Assembly (NCBI GenBank): GCA_001701135.1
Contig: DAAN01000013.1
Location: forward strand, 148,236-196,154
Length of the DNA: 47,919 bases
Direction: 5' to 3'
Source of the DNA: Bacteroidales bacterium H3
GTDB lineage: Bacteria > Bacteroidota > Bacteroidia > Bacteroidales > Muribaculaceae
This document shows, in pieces, positions 17,164 through 26,190 of the stretch (the first letter of the stretch is position 1; every line of letters begins with the position of its first letter). The notes under the pieces were generated by a model. It had not been told where the DNA came from and did not search any database. It was given only the letters and a program-made list of their open reading frames with translations. Made by a program: the position numbers and the translations under genes.

Positions 17164-18417
17164 ATGGACAAAACTATAGACAAAAAGGAAATCAGAAAGG
17201 CGACGCGCAAGCGTGCGCTGGTATGGGGCGGAGCGGCTGTCGCCGGCATCGCCGCCCTCTCGCTGGTGCTGATGAATATGGCGCCGACGGTCAACAGCCG
17301 CGACATAACGGTCGGTACGGCCGAACGCGGTCCGATCGAAATCACGGTGGCCGCCACCGGGCGCGTGGTTCCGGCGTATGAGGAAATAATAAATTCGCCG
17401 GTGGAGACCCGCGTGCTCAAGGTTTTCGCCCAGCCGGGCGACTCTGTTAAGGCCGGCACGCCGTTGCTGCTGCTCGACCTGGAGCAGGAGCAGACGGCGC
17501 TGGGCAAACTGCACGATGCGCGCACTATGCACCAGCAGGAGTTGCGGCAGCTCGAACTTAACAACATGACCGAGATCAGCGATCTGGAGATGAAAATCAA
17601 GGTTAGCGAGATGAATGTGAGCCGCCTGCGCATAGAAGTGGAGAACGAACGGCGTCTTGACAGCATAGGCAGCGGCACGGGCGACCGTGTGCGTCAGGCC
17701 GAGACAGCCTGCCGTGCCGGCGTGCTCGAACTCGAGCAGCTGCGCACCCGCCTGCGCAACGAACGTCAGCGCGCCCGGGCCGCCGAAGCCGGTCAGCGGC
17801 TCAATGTGTGCTCGGCCGACCGCGACATAGCGCTGATGGAAAAGACTATACACCGCGGCAGCATTCCGGCGCCGCTCGACGGCGTGCTCACCTATATCAC
17901 CTCCGATCTGGGTAGCCGTGTCGGCGCCGGCGAAAAGGTGGCTGTAGTGGCCGACCTGTCGAGCTTCAAAGTGATAGGCGAGGTGCCCGAGGGGAGCAGC
18001 GACCGCGTACAGCCGGGCGCCGCCGTGACCGTGCGCGTCAGCGGGGCACAGTTTTCCGGCACAGTGAGCAATATCACGCCGCAGGCGCGGCAGGGGGTGG
18101 TGTCGTTTGTGGTGCGTCTCGACAATCCGCGCGACAGTCGTCTGCGCTCGGGCGCCCGCACCGAGCTGCAGGTGAGTTTCGGCTACAAAAGCGATGCCCT
18201 GCGTGTGCCCAACGGCTCATTTTACAAGGGAGAGGGCGCTTATCAGGTGTTTGTCTTCGACTCGAAGGACCGGGCCACGAGGCGTACCGTCCGCGCCGGC
18301 GACTGCAATCGTGACTATGTGGAAATCCTCGAAGGCCTCAAGCCTGGCGACCGTGTCATTGTGAGCGATACCGAACAATACAACAAAAAGAAAAAACTCA
18401 ATATAAAATGGGAATAA
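17164..18417 (+). CDS. Periplasmic adaptor subunit (HlyD/MacA-like membrane fusion protein)
   Basis: Links an inner-membrane ABC transporter to the TolC-like channel. The 417 residues have a single N-terminal TM helix (about 18-37), a first lipoyl half (VVPAYEEIINSPVETRVLKVFAQPGDSVKAGTPLLLLD), and a long alpha-helical hairpin (about 100-225; heptad-like Glu/Leu-rich). The second lipoyl half (IPAPLDGVLTYITSDLGSRVGAGEKVAVVADL) and beta-barrel/membrane-proximal domains follow (SFKVIGEVPEGSSDRVQPGAAVTVRV, GLKPGDRVIVSD). This order is that of MacA-type adaptors. The stop overlaps the start of the ATPase gene by 10 bp, indicating translational coupling. Confidence 0.9.
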   Translation: MDKTIDKKEIRKATRKRALVWGGAAVAGIAALSLVLMNMAPTVNSRDITVGTAERGPIEITVAATGRVVPAYEEIINSPVETRVLKVFAQPGDSVKAGTPLLLLDLEQEQTALGKLHDARTMHQQELRQLELNNMTEISDLEMKIKVSEMNVSRLRIEVENERRLDSIGSGTGDRVRQAETACRAGVLELEQLRTRLRNERQRARAAEAGQRLNVCSADRDIALMEKTIHRGSIPAPLDGVLTYITSDLGSRVGAGEKVAVVADLSSFKVIGEVPEGSSDRVQPGAAVTVRVSGAQFSGTVSNITPQARQGVVSFVVRLDNPRDSRLRSGARTELQVSFGYKSDALRVPNGSFYKGEGAYQVFVFDSKDRATRRTVRAGDCNRDYVEILEGLKPGDRVIVSDTEQYNKKKKLNIKWE

Positions 18418-19082
18418 TCACATTAAACAGTATAGGGAAAGTATACCGCACAAAAGAAATTGAGACCACCGCGCTCGAAAACGTGAACCTCGAAGTGAAC
18501 AAGGGTGAATTTCTGAGCATCATGGGCCCGAGCGGCTGCGGCAAATCAACTCTGCTCAACATCATAGGCCTGCTCGACAAGCCCACCAAGGGCACCGTGA
18601 CCATCCTCGACCGCGACTGCAGCAATCTCGGCGACCGCCAGCTGTCGCACTTCCGCAATGCAAATCTTGGCTTCGTGTTCCAGAGCTTCCATCTCATACC
18701 CACCCTCGATGTGGCCGCCAACGTCGAGGTCCCCCTGCTCTACCGTAAGGGTGTCAGTGCCCGTCAGCGCCGCGAGCGCGTTGAGCAGGTGCTCGAGCGC
18801 CTCGGGATGTCGCACCGCATCCACCATCTGCCCACCCAGCTCAGCGGCGGCCAGTCGCAGCGTGTGGCGATAGCCCGCGCCATCGTGGGCAATCCGCAGA
18901 TAGTCCTCGCCGACGAACCCACCGGCAACCTCGACAGCAAGATGGGCGCCGAGGTGATGGCTCTGCTCCAGCGCCTCAACAAAGAGGACGGCACCACAAT
19001 CATAATGGTCACCCACAACGAAATGCAGGCGCAGGAAACAGACCGTATCGTGCGCTTCTTCGACGGCCGCATAATCGGATAA
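18408..19082 (+). CDS. ABC transporter ATP-binding protein (MacB/LolD-type)
   Basis: 224-residue ATPase powering the efflux pump from the cytoplasmic side. Walker A GPSGCGKST at 40-48, Q-loop in FVFQSFHLIPTLD, signature LSGGQ at 145-149, Walker B IVLADE at 165-170, D-loop GNLDSK and the H-loop histidine in IIMVTHNE are all intact. The LNIIGLLDKPTKG block is typical of the MacB/LolD/FtsE class that works with FtsX-type permeases. The adaptor lies upstream (10-bp overlap), and the first permease begins 3 bp after its stop. Confidence 0.95.
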   Translation: MGIITLNSIGKVYRTKEIETTALENVNLEVNKGEFLSIMGPSGCGKSTLLNIIGLLDKPTKGTVTILDRDCSNLGDRQLSHFRNANLGFVFQSFHLIPTLDVAANVEVPLLYRKGVSARQRRERVEQVLERLGMSHRIHHLPTQLSGGQSQRVAIARAIVGNPQIVLADEPTGNLDSKMGAEVMALLQRLNKEDGTTIIMVTHNEMQAQETDRIVRFFDGRIIG

Positions 19083-19085
19083 GAG

Positions 19086-20342
19086 ATGAAACAGAAAATA
19101 CATCAGATAATCAACGACATGCGGCAGCAGCCGCTGGTGAGCACGGTCACCTTCATCGCCACTGTGCTCACCATATTCCTCTTCATGGCCGTGGTGATCA
19201 CCACGCGCGTGAAAGTGGTGCCCTTCGCGCCCGAAAGCTGCCGCGACCGGCTGCTGGTGGGCAAATACATCCATGTCAAGAAACCATCAGGCAACTCCGA
19301 TTCGTCGGGCGGCCTTAGCTACATGACTGCCCGCAAACTCTACGACGGCCTGAAAGGTGTGGAGTGCACATCGTTCTTCCAGTCGCTCTCGCCTTTGACT
19401 GCCTCCGGAACCGGAGGGCAATATTTCAAGGTCTTCACCCGCTGCACCGACGCCGGCTTTTTCAGGATTTTCGACCACAAACTCATCGCCGGCCGATACT
19501 ACACTCCCGAGGAGGTAGCCTCGAGACTCAAGGTGGCCGTAATCAACGAGCGCACTGCCCGCCGGGCATTCGGCACCGTCGACTGCGTGGGGCAGAGCCT
19601 AAGCCTCAACCACCGGAAATACACCGTGACTGGTGTGGTCAGCGACCACTCGTTTCTTGCCACCACCGCCTGCGGCGACGTGTTCATGGCCGACGGCTTC
19701 GACGACGGCTCCGGCATATTCGGCGACACCTCGGCGGCGCTGTTGGTCAGGGAGGGTGTGGATTTCGGCTCGGTGCGCGACGAGGTGAAGGCACGCTACG
19801 CCATCCTCGACACAGAGCTTGCCGCTGAAGGCACCGAGACCGTCTATCATGAGGCTCCCTTCAATCAGGAAACAATCGCGGGGGGCATCAGCGGCAGCAA
19901 CACCACACCCGACACCTCCTCCGACCGCCATGTGCGCTACACCATCTATGTCATTCTGCTCCTTGTGCCTGCCATAAACCTGAGCAGCCTGCTGCACAGC
20001 CGCATGTGCCGGCGCATCAGCGAGATAGGAGTGCGGCGTGCCTTCGGTTGCACCCGCCTGCGCGTCATCTCCGACATCATCTGGGAGAACTTCCTCGTCA
20101 CCCTCGCGGGCGGCATCGTGGGCGTGGCGCTCGGCATTGTCTTCGCCATGACCTACAGCGGACTGTACGAGGAGATGGACACCTACGGCAGCGGCGTCAC
20201 CCCCGACATCAGCGCTGTGATAAACTGGAGCACCATAGCGATAGCCGTGGGCGTATGCTTCATCCTCAACCTCATCAGTGCCTCCGTGCCCGCCTGGCAG
20301 GCCTCGCGCCTCGACCCCGTGGAGGCCATCAACGCAAAGTAA
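19086..20342 (+). CDS. ABC transporter permease, FtsX/MacB-like (first subunit)
   Basis: 418 residues: an N-terminal TM helix (about 17-38), a large periplasmic MacB-like core domain (about 40-280; TARKLYDGLKGVE, FFRIFDHKLIAGRYYTPEEV), then three TM helices with the FtsX signature region (EIGVRRAFGCTRLRVISDIIWENFLVTLAGGIVG and SASVPAWQASRLDPVEAINAK). This is the mechanotransmission permease fold. It is followed 18 bp later by a second permease of similar length, so the pump is likely a heterodimer rather than the fused MacB homodimer. Confidence 0.9.
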   Translation: MKQKIHQIINDMRQQPLVSTVTFIATVLTIFLFMAVVITTRVKVVPFAPESCRDRLLVGKYIHVKKPSGNSDSSGGLSYMTARKLYDGLKGVECTSFFQSLSPLTASGTGGQYFKVFTRCTDAGFFRIFDHKLIAGRYYTPEEVASRLKVAVINERTARRAFGTVDCVGQSLSLNHRKYTVTGVVSDHSFLATTACGDVFMADGFDDGSGIFGDTSAALLVREGVDFGSVRDEVKARYAILDTELAAEGTETVYHEAPFNQETIAGGISGSNTTPDTSSDRHVRYTIYVILLLVPAINLSSLLHSRMCRRISEIGVRRAFGCTRLRVISDIIWENFLVTLAGGIVGVALGIVFAMTYSGLYEEMDTYGSGVTPDISAVINWSTIAIAVGVCFILNLISASVPAWQASRLDPVEAINAK

Positions 20343-20360
20343 CCTTCAGCACATAAAACT

Positions 20361-21587
20361 ATGAAACGAAAACTGCTGAGACAGATGCTCAATGAGTGGC
20401 GCTCTAACATCTGGATAGTCATAGAGCTTGTGATAGTGCTGCTGGTGCTGCAGCTTATCTTCGGCATGCTCTACTCAATCTATTCATTGAGAAAACCGGT
20501 GCTCCACGCCGACCTCGACGACATATATGTGGCCTGGATCGACAATCTGGAGGAGGACTGCGACGGCTATGTCCCATACGACAGCGCCCATTCCGCCGCC
20601 ACCGACCTTGAAATGCTCATGACCCGCCTGCGCTCCAACCCCTGTGTGGAGAAAGCCGGCTACGGGACAAGCAACTCCATCCCGTACCAGTACAATTTCT
20701 GGGGCACGGCGGTCGGGCTACCAGGTGATGAGAAACGCACCGCTTTCGTCAATGTCCGCGGCATATCGCCAGAGATGTTGGAGGTGATGCAGATCGGCGG
20801 TGTCCGAGGCGAGACTCCCGGCCAGCTCGCCGACATAATGCGCAGAGGTTATACATTGCTTTCCGAGGCGGAGATGCCTGCCGCCGACACTCCCCGGGCC
20901 GCCGATTTCGTCGGCAAGGATGTGGAGAAGAAACAGGACCCGCCCGAAATCCGCCATGTCGGCGCCATTGCCGAGCCTATGCGCCGTTCCGACTTCGAGC
21001 CGACATTTTACTCCACATATTATGAGCCGATCGGGCCGGAAGACGCCCGGCTGATAGTCCTGCGGTTAAAGCCTGGTATGGGGCATCGGTTCGTCGAGTC
21101 GACGAATGTAGCCGACATGCATGCGGGCAACATGTTCGCCACCGACTTCACAAGCATGGCCGACCTGCGCGACATGTGCCAGATGGAGACAACCCAGACA
21201 ATCAACGGTATCACGGTGTGCGCCCTGTTTGTGCTGGTGATGATATTCTTAGGTTTCTTAGGCACATTCTGGTTCCGCACGCAGCAGCGCGTGCCCGAGA
21301 TTGCCATCCGCAAGGTCAACGGCGCCACCAACCGCGACATTTATCAGCGCTTTTTTGCCGAAGGGCTGATACTGCTCGGAGTGGCAGTGGTGGTGGCGTC
21401 GCCCGTGACGGTGTGGATTGTGCGGAATCTCGGCGACCTCATGGAAATGTCGACCCCTGACAACAAGCTTGTGGTCCCCGTCATCTATAGCATCGTGGTG
21501 CTGGCACTGCTCATCATCGCCGGCATCTACGCCCCGGCACGCCGTGCCGCCGCCGTCAAACCCGCCGAGGCGCTGAAAGATATGTAA
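20361..21587 (+). CDS. ABC transporter permease, FtsX/MacB-like (second subunit)
   Basis: 408 residues with the same plan as the preceding gene: TM1 at about 16-38 (IWIVIELVIVLLVLQLIFGMLY), a periplasmic domain (about 45-270), and three C-terminal TM helices with PEIAIRKVNGATNRDIYQRFFAEGLILLG and APARRAAAVKPAEALKDM. It is diverged from the first permease, consistent with a heterodimeric transporter. The TolC-like gene starts 12 bp after its stop. Confidence 0.9.
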   Translation: MKRKLLRQMLNEWRSNIWIVIELVIVLLVLQLIFGMLYSIYSLRKPVLHADLDDIYVAWIDNLEEDCDGYVPYDSAHSAATDLEMLMTRLRSNPCVEKAGYGTSNSIPYQYNFWGTAVGLPGDEKRTAFVNVRGISPEMLEVMQIGGVRGETPGQLADIMRRGYTLLSEAEMPAADTPRAADFVGKDVEKKQDPPEIRHVGAIAEPMRRSDFEPTFYSTYYEPIGPEDARLIVLRLKPGMGHRFVESTNVADMHAGNMFATDFTSMADLRDMCQMETTQTINGITVCALFVLVMIFLGFLGTFWFRTQQRVPEIAIRKVNGATNRDIYQRFFAEGLILLGVAVVVASPVTVWIVRNLGDLMEMSTPDNKLVVPVIYSIVVLALLIIAGIYAPARRAAAVKPAEALKDM

Positions 21588-21599
21588 TGTTGAGACACA

Positions 21600-23081
21600 A
21601 TGACTAACAGATTTTTCATACTGACACTGGCGCTGGCCGCGCTGCTGCTCCCCGCCCGGGGGGCGGCGCGCGAGCTGACGCTGACCCTCGACGACGCCAT
21701 CGCCATGGCCCGCGTGCAGAGCGTGGATGCCGCGGTGGCGCTCGACGAACTCAAGACGGCCTACTGGCAGTGGCGCAGCTACCGTGCCGAGCGCCTCCCC
21801 GAGATAACCTTTACGGCCACGCTGCCGTCGTACAACGACCGCTACACCTCCTACATGAACGCCGACGGCGAGTACAGCTTCGTGCGCACCCACAACCTCG
21901 ACGCGCAGGCACAGCTGTCGGTCAGCCAGAACATACCCCTCACCGGCGGCAGCGTGAGTCTGAGCACCTCGCTCGACTATATGCGCCAGTTTGAGGACGG
22001 AGGTTCCAACCGATTCCTCACCATACCGGTGGCTCTTACCCTCCAGCAGCCCATTTTCGGGGTCAACACCTTCAAATGGGACAGCCGCATAGAGCCGGTG
22101 CGCTTCCAGGAGGCCAAGGCGGCGTTTCTGAGTGCCACGGAGGATGTGGCGCTGACCACAGTAAACTATTTTTTCACGCTTGTGATGAGTCATGAGAATG
22201 TTGCGATAGCGCGTCAGAATCTCGAGAATGCCGACAAGCTCTACGCCGTGGCAGTGGAGAAGCGCAAAATGGGGCAGATAAGCGAGAACGACCTCCGCCA
22301 GATGGAGCTGAACGTTCTCGACGCGCAGTCTGACCTCACCGAGTGCAGCAGCACGCTTAAAAGCGACATGTTCACGCTCCGTTCATTTCTCGATCTGGGC
22401 GAGGATGTGGAGATTGTGCCTGTGGTGCCCGAAACCATCCCCGCGGCGCACATCACTTATGCCGATGCGCTCGAACGTGCCCTGGCCAACAACAAATTTG
22501 CCAAAAACATTTGCCGTCGGCAGCTCGAGGCCGACTACGAGGTGGCCAAGGCCAAGGGGGATCTGCGTCAGATAAAGCTCTATGCCCAGGCGGGTTTCAC
22601 CGGCACCGACCATCGGTTTGAGGATGCCTACAGCCGTCTGCGCGGCAATCAGCTGATCGAGGTGGGGCTTTCGATTCCTCTGGTCGACTGGGGCAAGCGC
22701 CGCGGCAAGGTGAAGGTGGCCGAGAGCAACCGCCGCGTCATGGAGAGCCGCCTGCGGCAGGAATCGCTCGACTTCAACCAGCAGCTTTTTGTGCTGGTGG
22801 AGCGTTTCGGCAATCAGCAGCAACAGCTTTCGATCGCGGTGCGCGCCAACGAAATCGCCGGCCAGCGCTACAACACCAACTTCGAGACTTTCATGATCGG
22901 CAAAATCTCGACACTCGACCTCAATGATTCGCAGACCAAGAAGGACGAGAGCAAACGCCAGTATATCAACGAGCTGTATAAATTCTGGAACTACTGGTAC
23001 CGCATCCGCTCGCTCACACTCTATGACTACGAGCATCTGGGCGACATCAACGCCGACATAGACCGGCTGTGCCGCATGTAA
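21600..23081 (+). CDS. TolC-family outer-membrane efflux channel
   Basis: 493 residues with a signal peptide (about 1-23, ALAALLLPARGAAR). Two outer-membrane-factor repeats follow, rich in long helices: LTLDDAIAMARVQSVDAAVALDEL ... and the second half with YADALERALANNKFAKNICRRQLEADYEVAKAKGD. It supplies the channel through which the adaptor-ABC complex expels substrates. It is the last gene of the efflux operon. The 70-bp gap that follows carries a new promoter for the regulator pair. Confidence 0.92.
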   Translation: MTNRFFILTLALAALLLPARGAARELTLTLDDAIAMARVQSVDAAVALDELKTAYWQWRSYRAERLPEITFTATLPSYNDRYTSYMNADGEYSFVRTHNLDAQAQLSVSQNIPLTGGSVSLSTSLDYMRQFEDGGSNRFLTIPVALTLQQPIFGVNTFKWDSRIEPVRFQEAKAAFLSATEDVALTTVNYFFTLVMSHENVAIARQNLENADKLYAVAVEKRKMGQISENDLRQMELNVLDAQSDLTECSSTLKSDMFTLRSFLDLGEDVEIVPVVPETIPAAHITYADALERALANNKFAKNICRRQLEADYEVAKAKGDLRQIKLYAQAGFTGTDHRFEDAYSRLRGNQLIEVGLSIPLVDWGKRRGKVKVAESNRRVMESRLRQESLDFNQQLFVLVERFGNQQQQLSIAVRANEIAGQRYNTNFETFMIGKISTLDLNDSQTKKDESKRQYINELYKFWNYWYRIRSLTLYDYEHLGDINADIDRLCRM

Positions 23082-23116
23082 ATTTTTTATAACCCGAATC
23101 CCGCTGACCCGTGCTC

Positions 23117-23147
23117 TTGCATATTTCGGCGGGATACGCTATTTTTG
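23117..23147 (+). promoter_or_regulatory. Promoter of the response regulator-histidine kinase pair
   Basis: TTG (23117-23119), 20 bp, TATTTTTG (23140-23147), only 4 nt before the ATG at 23152. By the usual position of this box the transcript would start at or one base before the start codon. Confidence 0.7.
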
Positions 23148-23151
23148 TATT

Positions 23152-23685
23152 ATGATTCTGATTGTTGATGATGACAATGCCGTGAGGATGTCGGTGTCGC
23201 TGGCGCTGAAACGTGCCGGATATGAGCCGTGGGCTGTCGGCAATGAGGATGATGCCCTCGCGGCCGTGCGCGATGAGCGTGTCGCTCTGGTTATTCTCGA
23301 CATGAACCTGACGCTTTCGACCACCGGACGCCAGGGTGTGGAGATGCTCCGCAAGATTCGCATCCTGCGTCCCGAGATACCGGTGATAATGATCACTGCC
23401 TGGGGCACGATACCGCAGGCGGTGACCACCATGGCCTATGGCGCCACCGATTTCGTGACCAAACCGTGGAGCAACGCCGACCTCGTGGCCCGTATAAAGA
23501 AAGCGTTGGCCGGCAGCGAAGCCCGCAACGAGGCCGACCGGCATGCCAAAACCCTCGACGAAATGGAGAGCGAGGCCATCAGCGAGGCTCTGCGCCGCTG
23601 CGGAGGCAATCTGTCGGAGGCCGCCAAGCAACTGGGTATCACCCGCCAGTCGCTTTACCGCCGTATCGAGAAATACAAGTTATGA
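23152..23685 (+). CDS. Response regulator with receiver and Fis-type HTH domains (RegA/PrrA-like layout)
   Basis: 177 residues. The receiver domain has the acidic pocket DDD (6-8), phospho-acceptor D50 in VILDMNL, the switch Thr/Ser region ITAWG and K104 in TKPWSN. The C-terminal 45 residues are a Fis-type helix-turn-helix (ISEALRRCGGNLSEAAKQLG, ITRQSLYRRIEKYKL). Its receiver resembles those of sigma-54 activators, but the AAA+ domain is missing, giving the short RegA/PrrA/ActR arrangement. It probably regulates the adjacent efflux operon; this is inferred from position. The stop overlaps the kinase start (ATGA). The first codon follows a promoter with essentially no leader. Confidence 0.88.
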   Translation: MILIVDDDNAVRMSVSLALKRAGYEPWAVGNEDDALAAVRDERVALVILDMNLTLSTTGRQGVEMLRKIRILRPEIPVIMITAWGTIPQAVTTMAYGATDFVTKPWSNADLVARIKKALAGSEARNEADRHAKTLDEMESEAISEALRRCGGNLSEAAKQLGITRQSLYRRIEKYKL

Positions 23686-24935
23686 GATACCGTGTCTACA
23701 TAGTGTTGATGGTGGTGCTGACAGTGGCCGTTGTGGTTTGCGCTGTCGGCGAGGGCGGCACGCTGTGGATCGTGGGGCTGTGCGTGGCGTTGCTGCTGGT
23801 GACGGCGCTGCTGGCGCAGGCTGTCCACTCGCCGCTAAAAGCCGTGCAGAACGGCATGTATCTGCTTCGCGAGCAGGATTTTTCAAGCCGTCTGCGCCCT
23901 ATCGGTCAGGCCGATGCCGACATGGTTGTCGAGGTCTACAACTCCGTGATAGACTCGATGCGCGCCGAGCGCCTCAAAAATCTTGAACAGAACCGTTTTC
24001 TGAGTCAGGTGGTGGATGCCTCGCCGCTTGGTGTCGCCATCTGTGATTTCGACGGCAGGATAGTGCAGACCAACCGCGCATGGGAGAAAATGCAGTCGCC
24101 CCGGCTCGCCAAGGCAATCGACTCAATATCCGACGGCACTACGGGCACGGTGCGTGTGGCCGACTCGCTTATAGTGCGCATTTCGCGTTTGTGGTTTATG
24201 GACAAGGGTTTCAGGCGCCGTTTCATCCTTGTGGAAAAACTGACCGACGAGATTGTAGCTGCCGAAAAGCAGATGTTCAACACCATTGTGCGCACCATCG
24301 GCCATGAGGTCAACAACAGTCTGGGCAGCGTAATGTCGGTACTTGAAAGCCTCGGGGAGATGCATGCCGGCGACGCGCTGGCCGTAGATGCGATAACAAG
24401 CTGCAGCACCAGCTGCGCCAATCTCGTTGGCTTTGTGCGCGGCTATGCCGATATTGTGAAACTGCCGGCGCCCGTTCCCGAGCCGGTCGACCTCAATGAG
24501 TGGCTCATGCGCCTGCGTCCCGCTTTGCAGGCACTGGTCACAGGCCGCGGCATCACGCTTGAAATGAACCTCGGCGAGGGTGAGGCACCATCACGCATCG
24601 ACCCCATGCTTATGGAGCGTGTCCTTGTCAATATTGTAAAAAATGCAGCCGAAAGCATCGGCGACGAAAAGAAAGGAGTAATCACCGTGTCGTTGGCAGC
24701 CGTGACCGAACCCGATACCCCAGCATGTCATCTCCTGTCGGTCACCGACAACGGCAAAGGCATATCGCCCGAAGCCTCGAAAAAACTGTTCACCCCCTTC
24801 TTTTCAACCAAAAATCCCGACCGCGGCCTGGGGCTGATGCTTGTCACCGACATTCTGCGCGCCCACCGCTCGCGCTTCTCCCTCTCCACATCCGCGGAAA
24901 CTTCCCTCACCACTTTCTCTTTCACCCTCCCCTGA
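23682..24935 (+). CDS. Sensor histidine kinase
   Basis: 417 residues from the ATG at 23682, which overlaps the regulator stop by 4 bp; longer upstream starts would lie inside the regulator gene. Two TM helices (about 4-22 and 28-46) leave almost no periplasmic loop, so the signal is probably membrane or cytoplasmic. A HAMP/linker region and a PAS-like segment (FLSQVVDASPLGVAICDFDGRIVQTN) follow. The phospho-acceptor is H208 in TIGHEVNNSLG. The ATPase domain has N-box NIVKNAAES, G1 DNGKGIS, F-box FTPFFSTK and G2 GLGLML. The H-box type matches NtrB-like kinases that pair with Fis-HTH regulators. It is the likely cognate partner of the preceding regulator. Confidence 0.92.
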   Translation: MRYRVYIVLMVVLTVAVVVCAVGEGGTLWIVGLCVALLLVTALLAQAVHSPLKAVQNGMYLLREQDFSSRLRPIGQADADMVVEVYNSVIDSMRAERLKNLEQNRFLSQVVDASPLGVAICDFDGRIVQTNRAWEKMQSPRLAKAIDSISDGTTGTVRVADSLIVRISRLWFMDKGFRRRFILVEKLTDEIVAAEKQMFNTIVRTIGHEVNNSLGSVMSVLESLGEMHAGDALAVDAITSCSTSCANLVGFVRGYADIVKLPAPVPEPVDLNEWLMRLRPALQALVTGRGITLEMNLGEGEAPSRIDPMLMERVLVNIVKNAAESIGDEKKGVITVSLAAVTEPDTPACHLLSVTDNGKGISPEASKKLFTPFFSTKNPDRGLGLMLVTDILRAHRSRFSLSTSAETSLTTFSFTLP

Positions 24936-24967
24936 TCCAAAGTGGTTTCCATTGTCTATTGGCTGAA

Positions 24968-26072
24968 TTATTCACCTTTCAGTTCCAATTCAATATCTTC
25001 TATTGAGGGCAAGGAACTCTTGAACTCATCGGGAATGAATTTTGTCAGTTGGAATTCCGCCACTCCGATGGGCTGCGATGACGATTCAAGCGCATATTGG
25101 GCAAGCTCATTGTCTTTATCCTTGCATATAAGAAGCCCTATTGTCGGATTGTCTTGTTCGGTTTTCAGGATATGATTTACAGCCGTCATATAAGTGCCGA
25201 GCTGCCCGATGTCGCCAGCTCCGAATGTCCCGGTCTTGACCTCGATCACGCAATAAGCGTGCAATTTTATATTAGAAAACAGCAAATCAATGAATTGCTC
25301 CGTGTGACCGACTTTCAGACGATATTCTTCCCCGACATAGGCAAAGCCGGAATCAAGTTCGAGAAGAAAACGGGATATATTTGACATCAGAGCCTTTTTC
25401 AACTCACGTTCCTTATATGGCTCGGTCATTTCGGTAAAGTCGAAGATATACGGGTCTTTGGTCAGTTCCTGGGCAAGATCGCTATCGGGAGCCGGTAGTA
25501 GGCGGGAGAAACTTGTCAATGCCTTGCCCTGCCGAAGATGCCAGATTGGTGTCAATAAATGATTTCAGAATATTTCTTGACCAACCTTCTTCAACAACCT
25601 TATGGGCATAGAATAGTGCGGTTTCTCGTTCTCCACTACCGAAATATTTATCTATCAGAGTACAATGATGCCCCCACGGAACAGAAAATATAATATCGTC
25701 ATTGATACCTTGAGATGTGCCAACAAGCTGTTGGCATATCTCAGTTTCAGAATTGCCAACAAGTTGTTGGCAATTTGTAGATTATTCACTATAAAGAAGA
25801 TACATCTTCTTCATGTATTGCAAGTTCTGTCGAGAAAAGCCATCGGCTTCGGGAATAGCCGCTTTCAAATCTTGACTTAGATTCCGATAGAAACCGCTGC
25901 CATAAACATTTTCGGCATCACGTGCCACTATGTCACGGCCGAGCGACCAGTAAAAGCGCAGCATCTCGCAGTTCACTTTGGCAGCAGCCTTAATCTGACT
26001 GCGACGGTATCGTTCTTTCAACTCCTGAATCCACCGGGAGTATTCGGCATCTGTTTTAATCAGTTTGCTCAT
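24968..26072 (-). pseudogene. Broken YhcG/DUF1016-type PD-(D/E)XK nuclease gene
   Basis: An N-terminal piece (26072 to 25782, 96 codons: YSRWIQELKERYRRSQIKAA ... YMKKMYLLYSE) matches the DUF1016 N-terminal domain. The same frame continues after one TAA (25782-25784) with recognisable family sequence (VPWGHHCTLIDKYFG, ALFYAHKVVEEGWSRNIL, SFIDTNL). A one-base frameshift near 25538-25545 then leads into the C-terminal nuclease domain (RQGKALTSFSRLLPAPDSDL, TEQFIDLLFSN, CVIEVKTG, QLGTYMTAVNHIL, IGLLICKDKDN), ending at 24968. One nonsense codon and one frameshift thus interrupt an otherwise full-length gene. Family members are linked to mobile elements and restriction-like modules. The local base composition is clearly more AT-rich than the flanking genes, suggesting acquisition and decay. 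Confidence 0.85.
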
Positions 26073-26190
26073 GTTTTACATTCTTGTGGCTAATCTAATT
26101 ACAAAATTAGAAAATATTCTGATACTTAGAGTGTTAATATATGAAATATTACGCAATATGCTTCAGATTAGAACTCTCGCGGGTTATGGG

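Noticed and set aside
23466..23681. Extended N-terminus for the histidine kinase
   Set aside because: It would lie inside the response regulator gene. The ATG at 23682 gives a membrane helix at once and an ATGA overlap.
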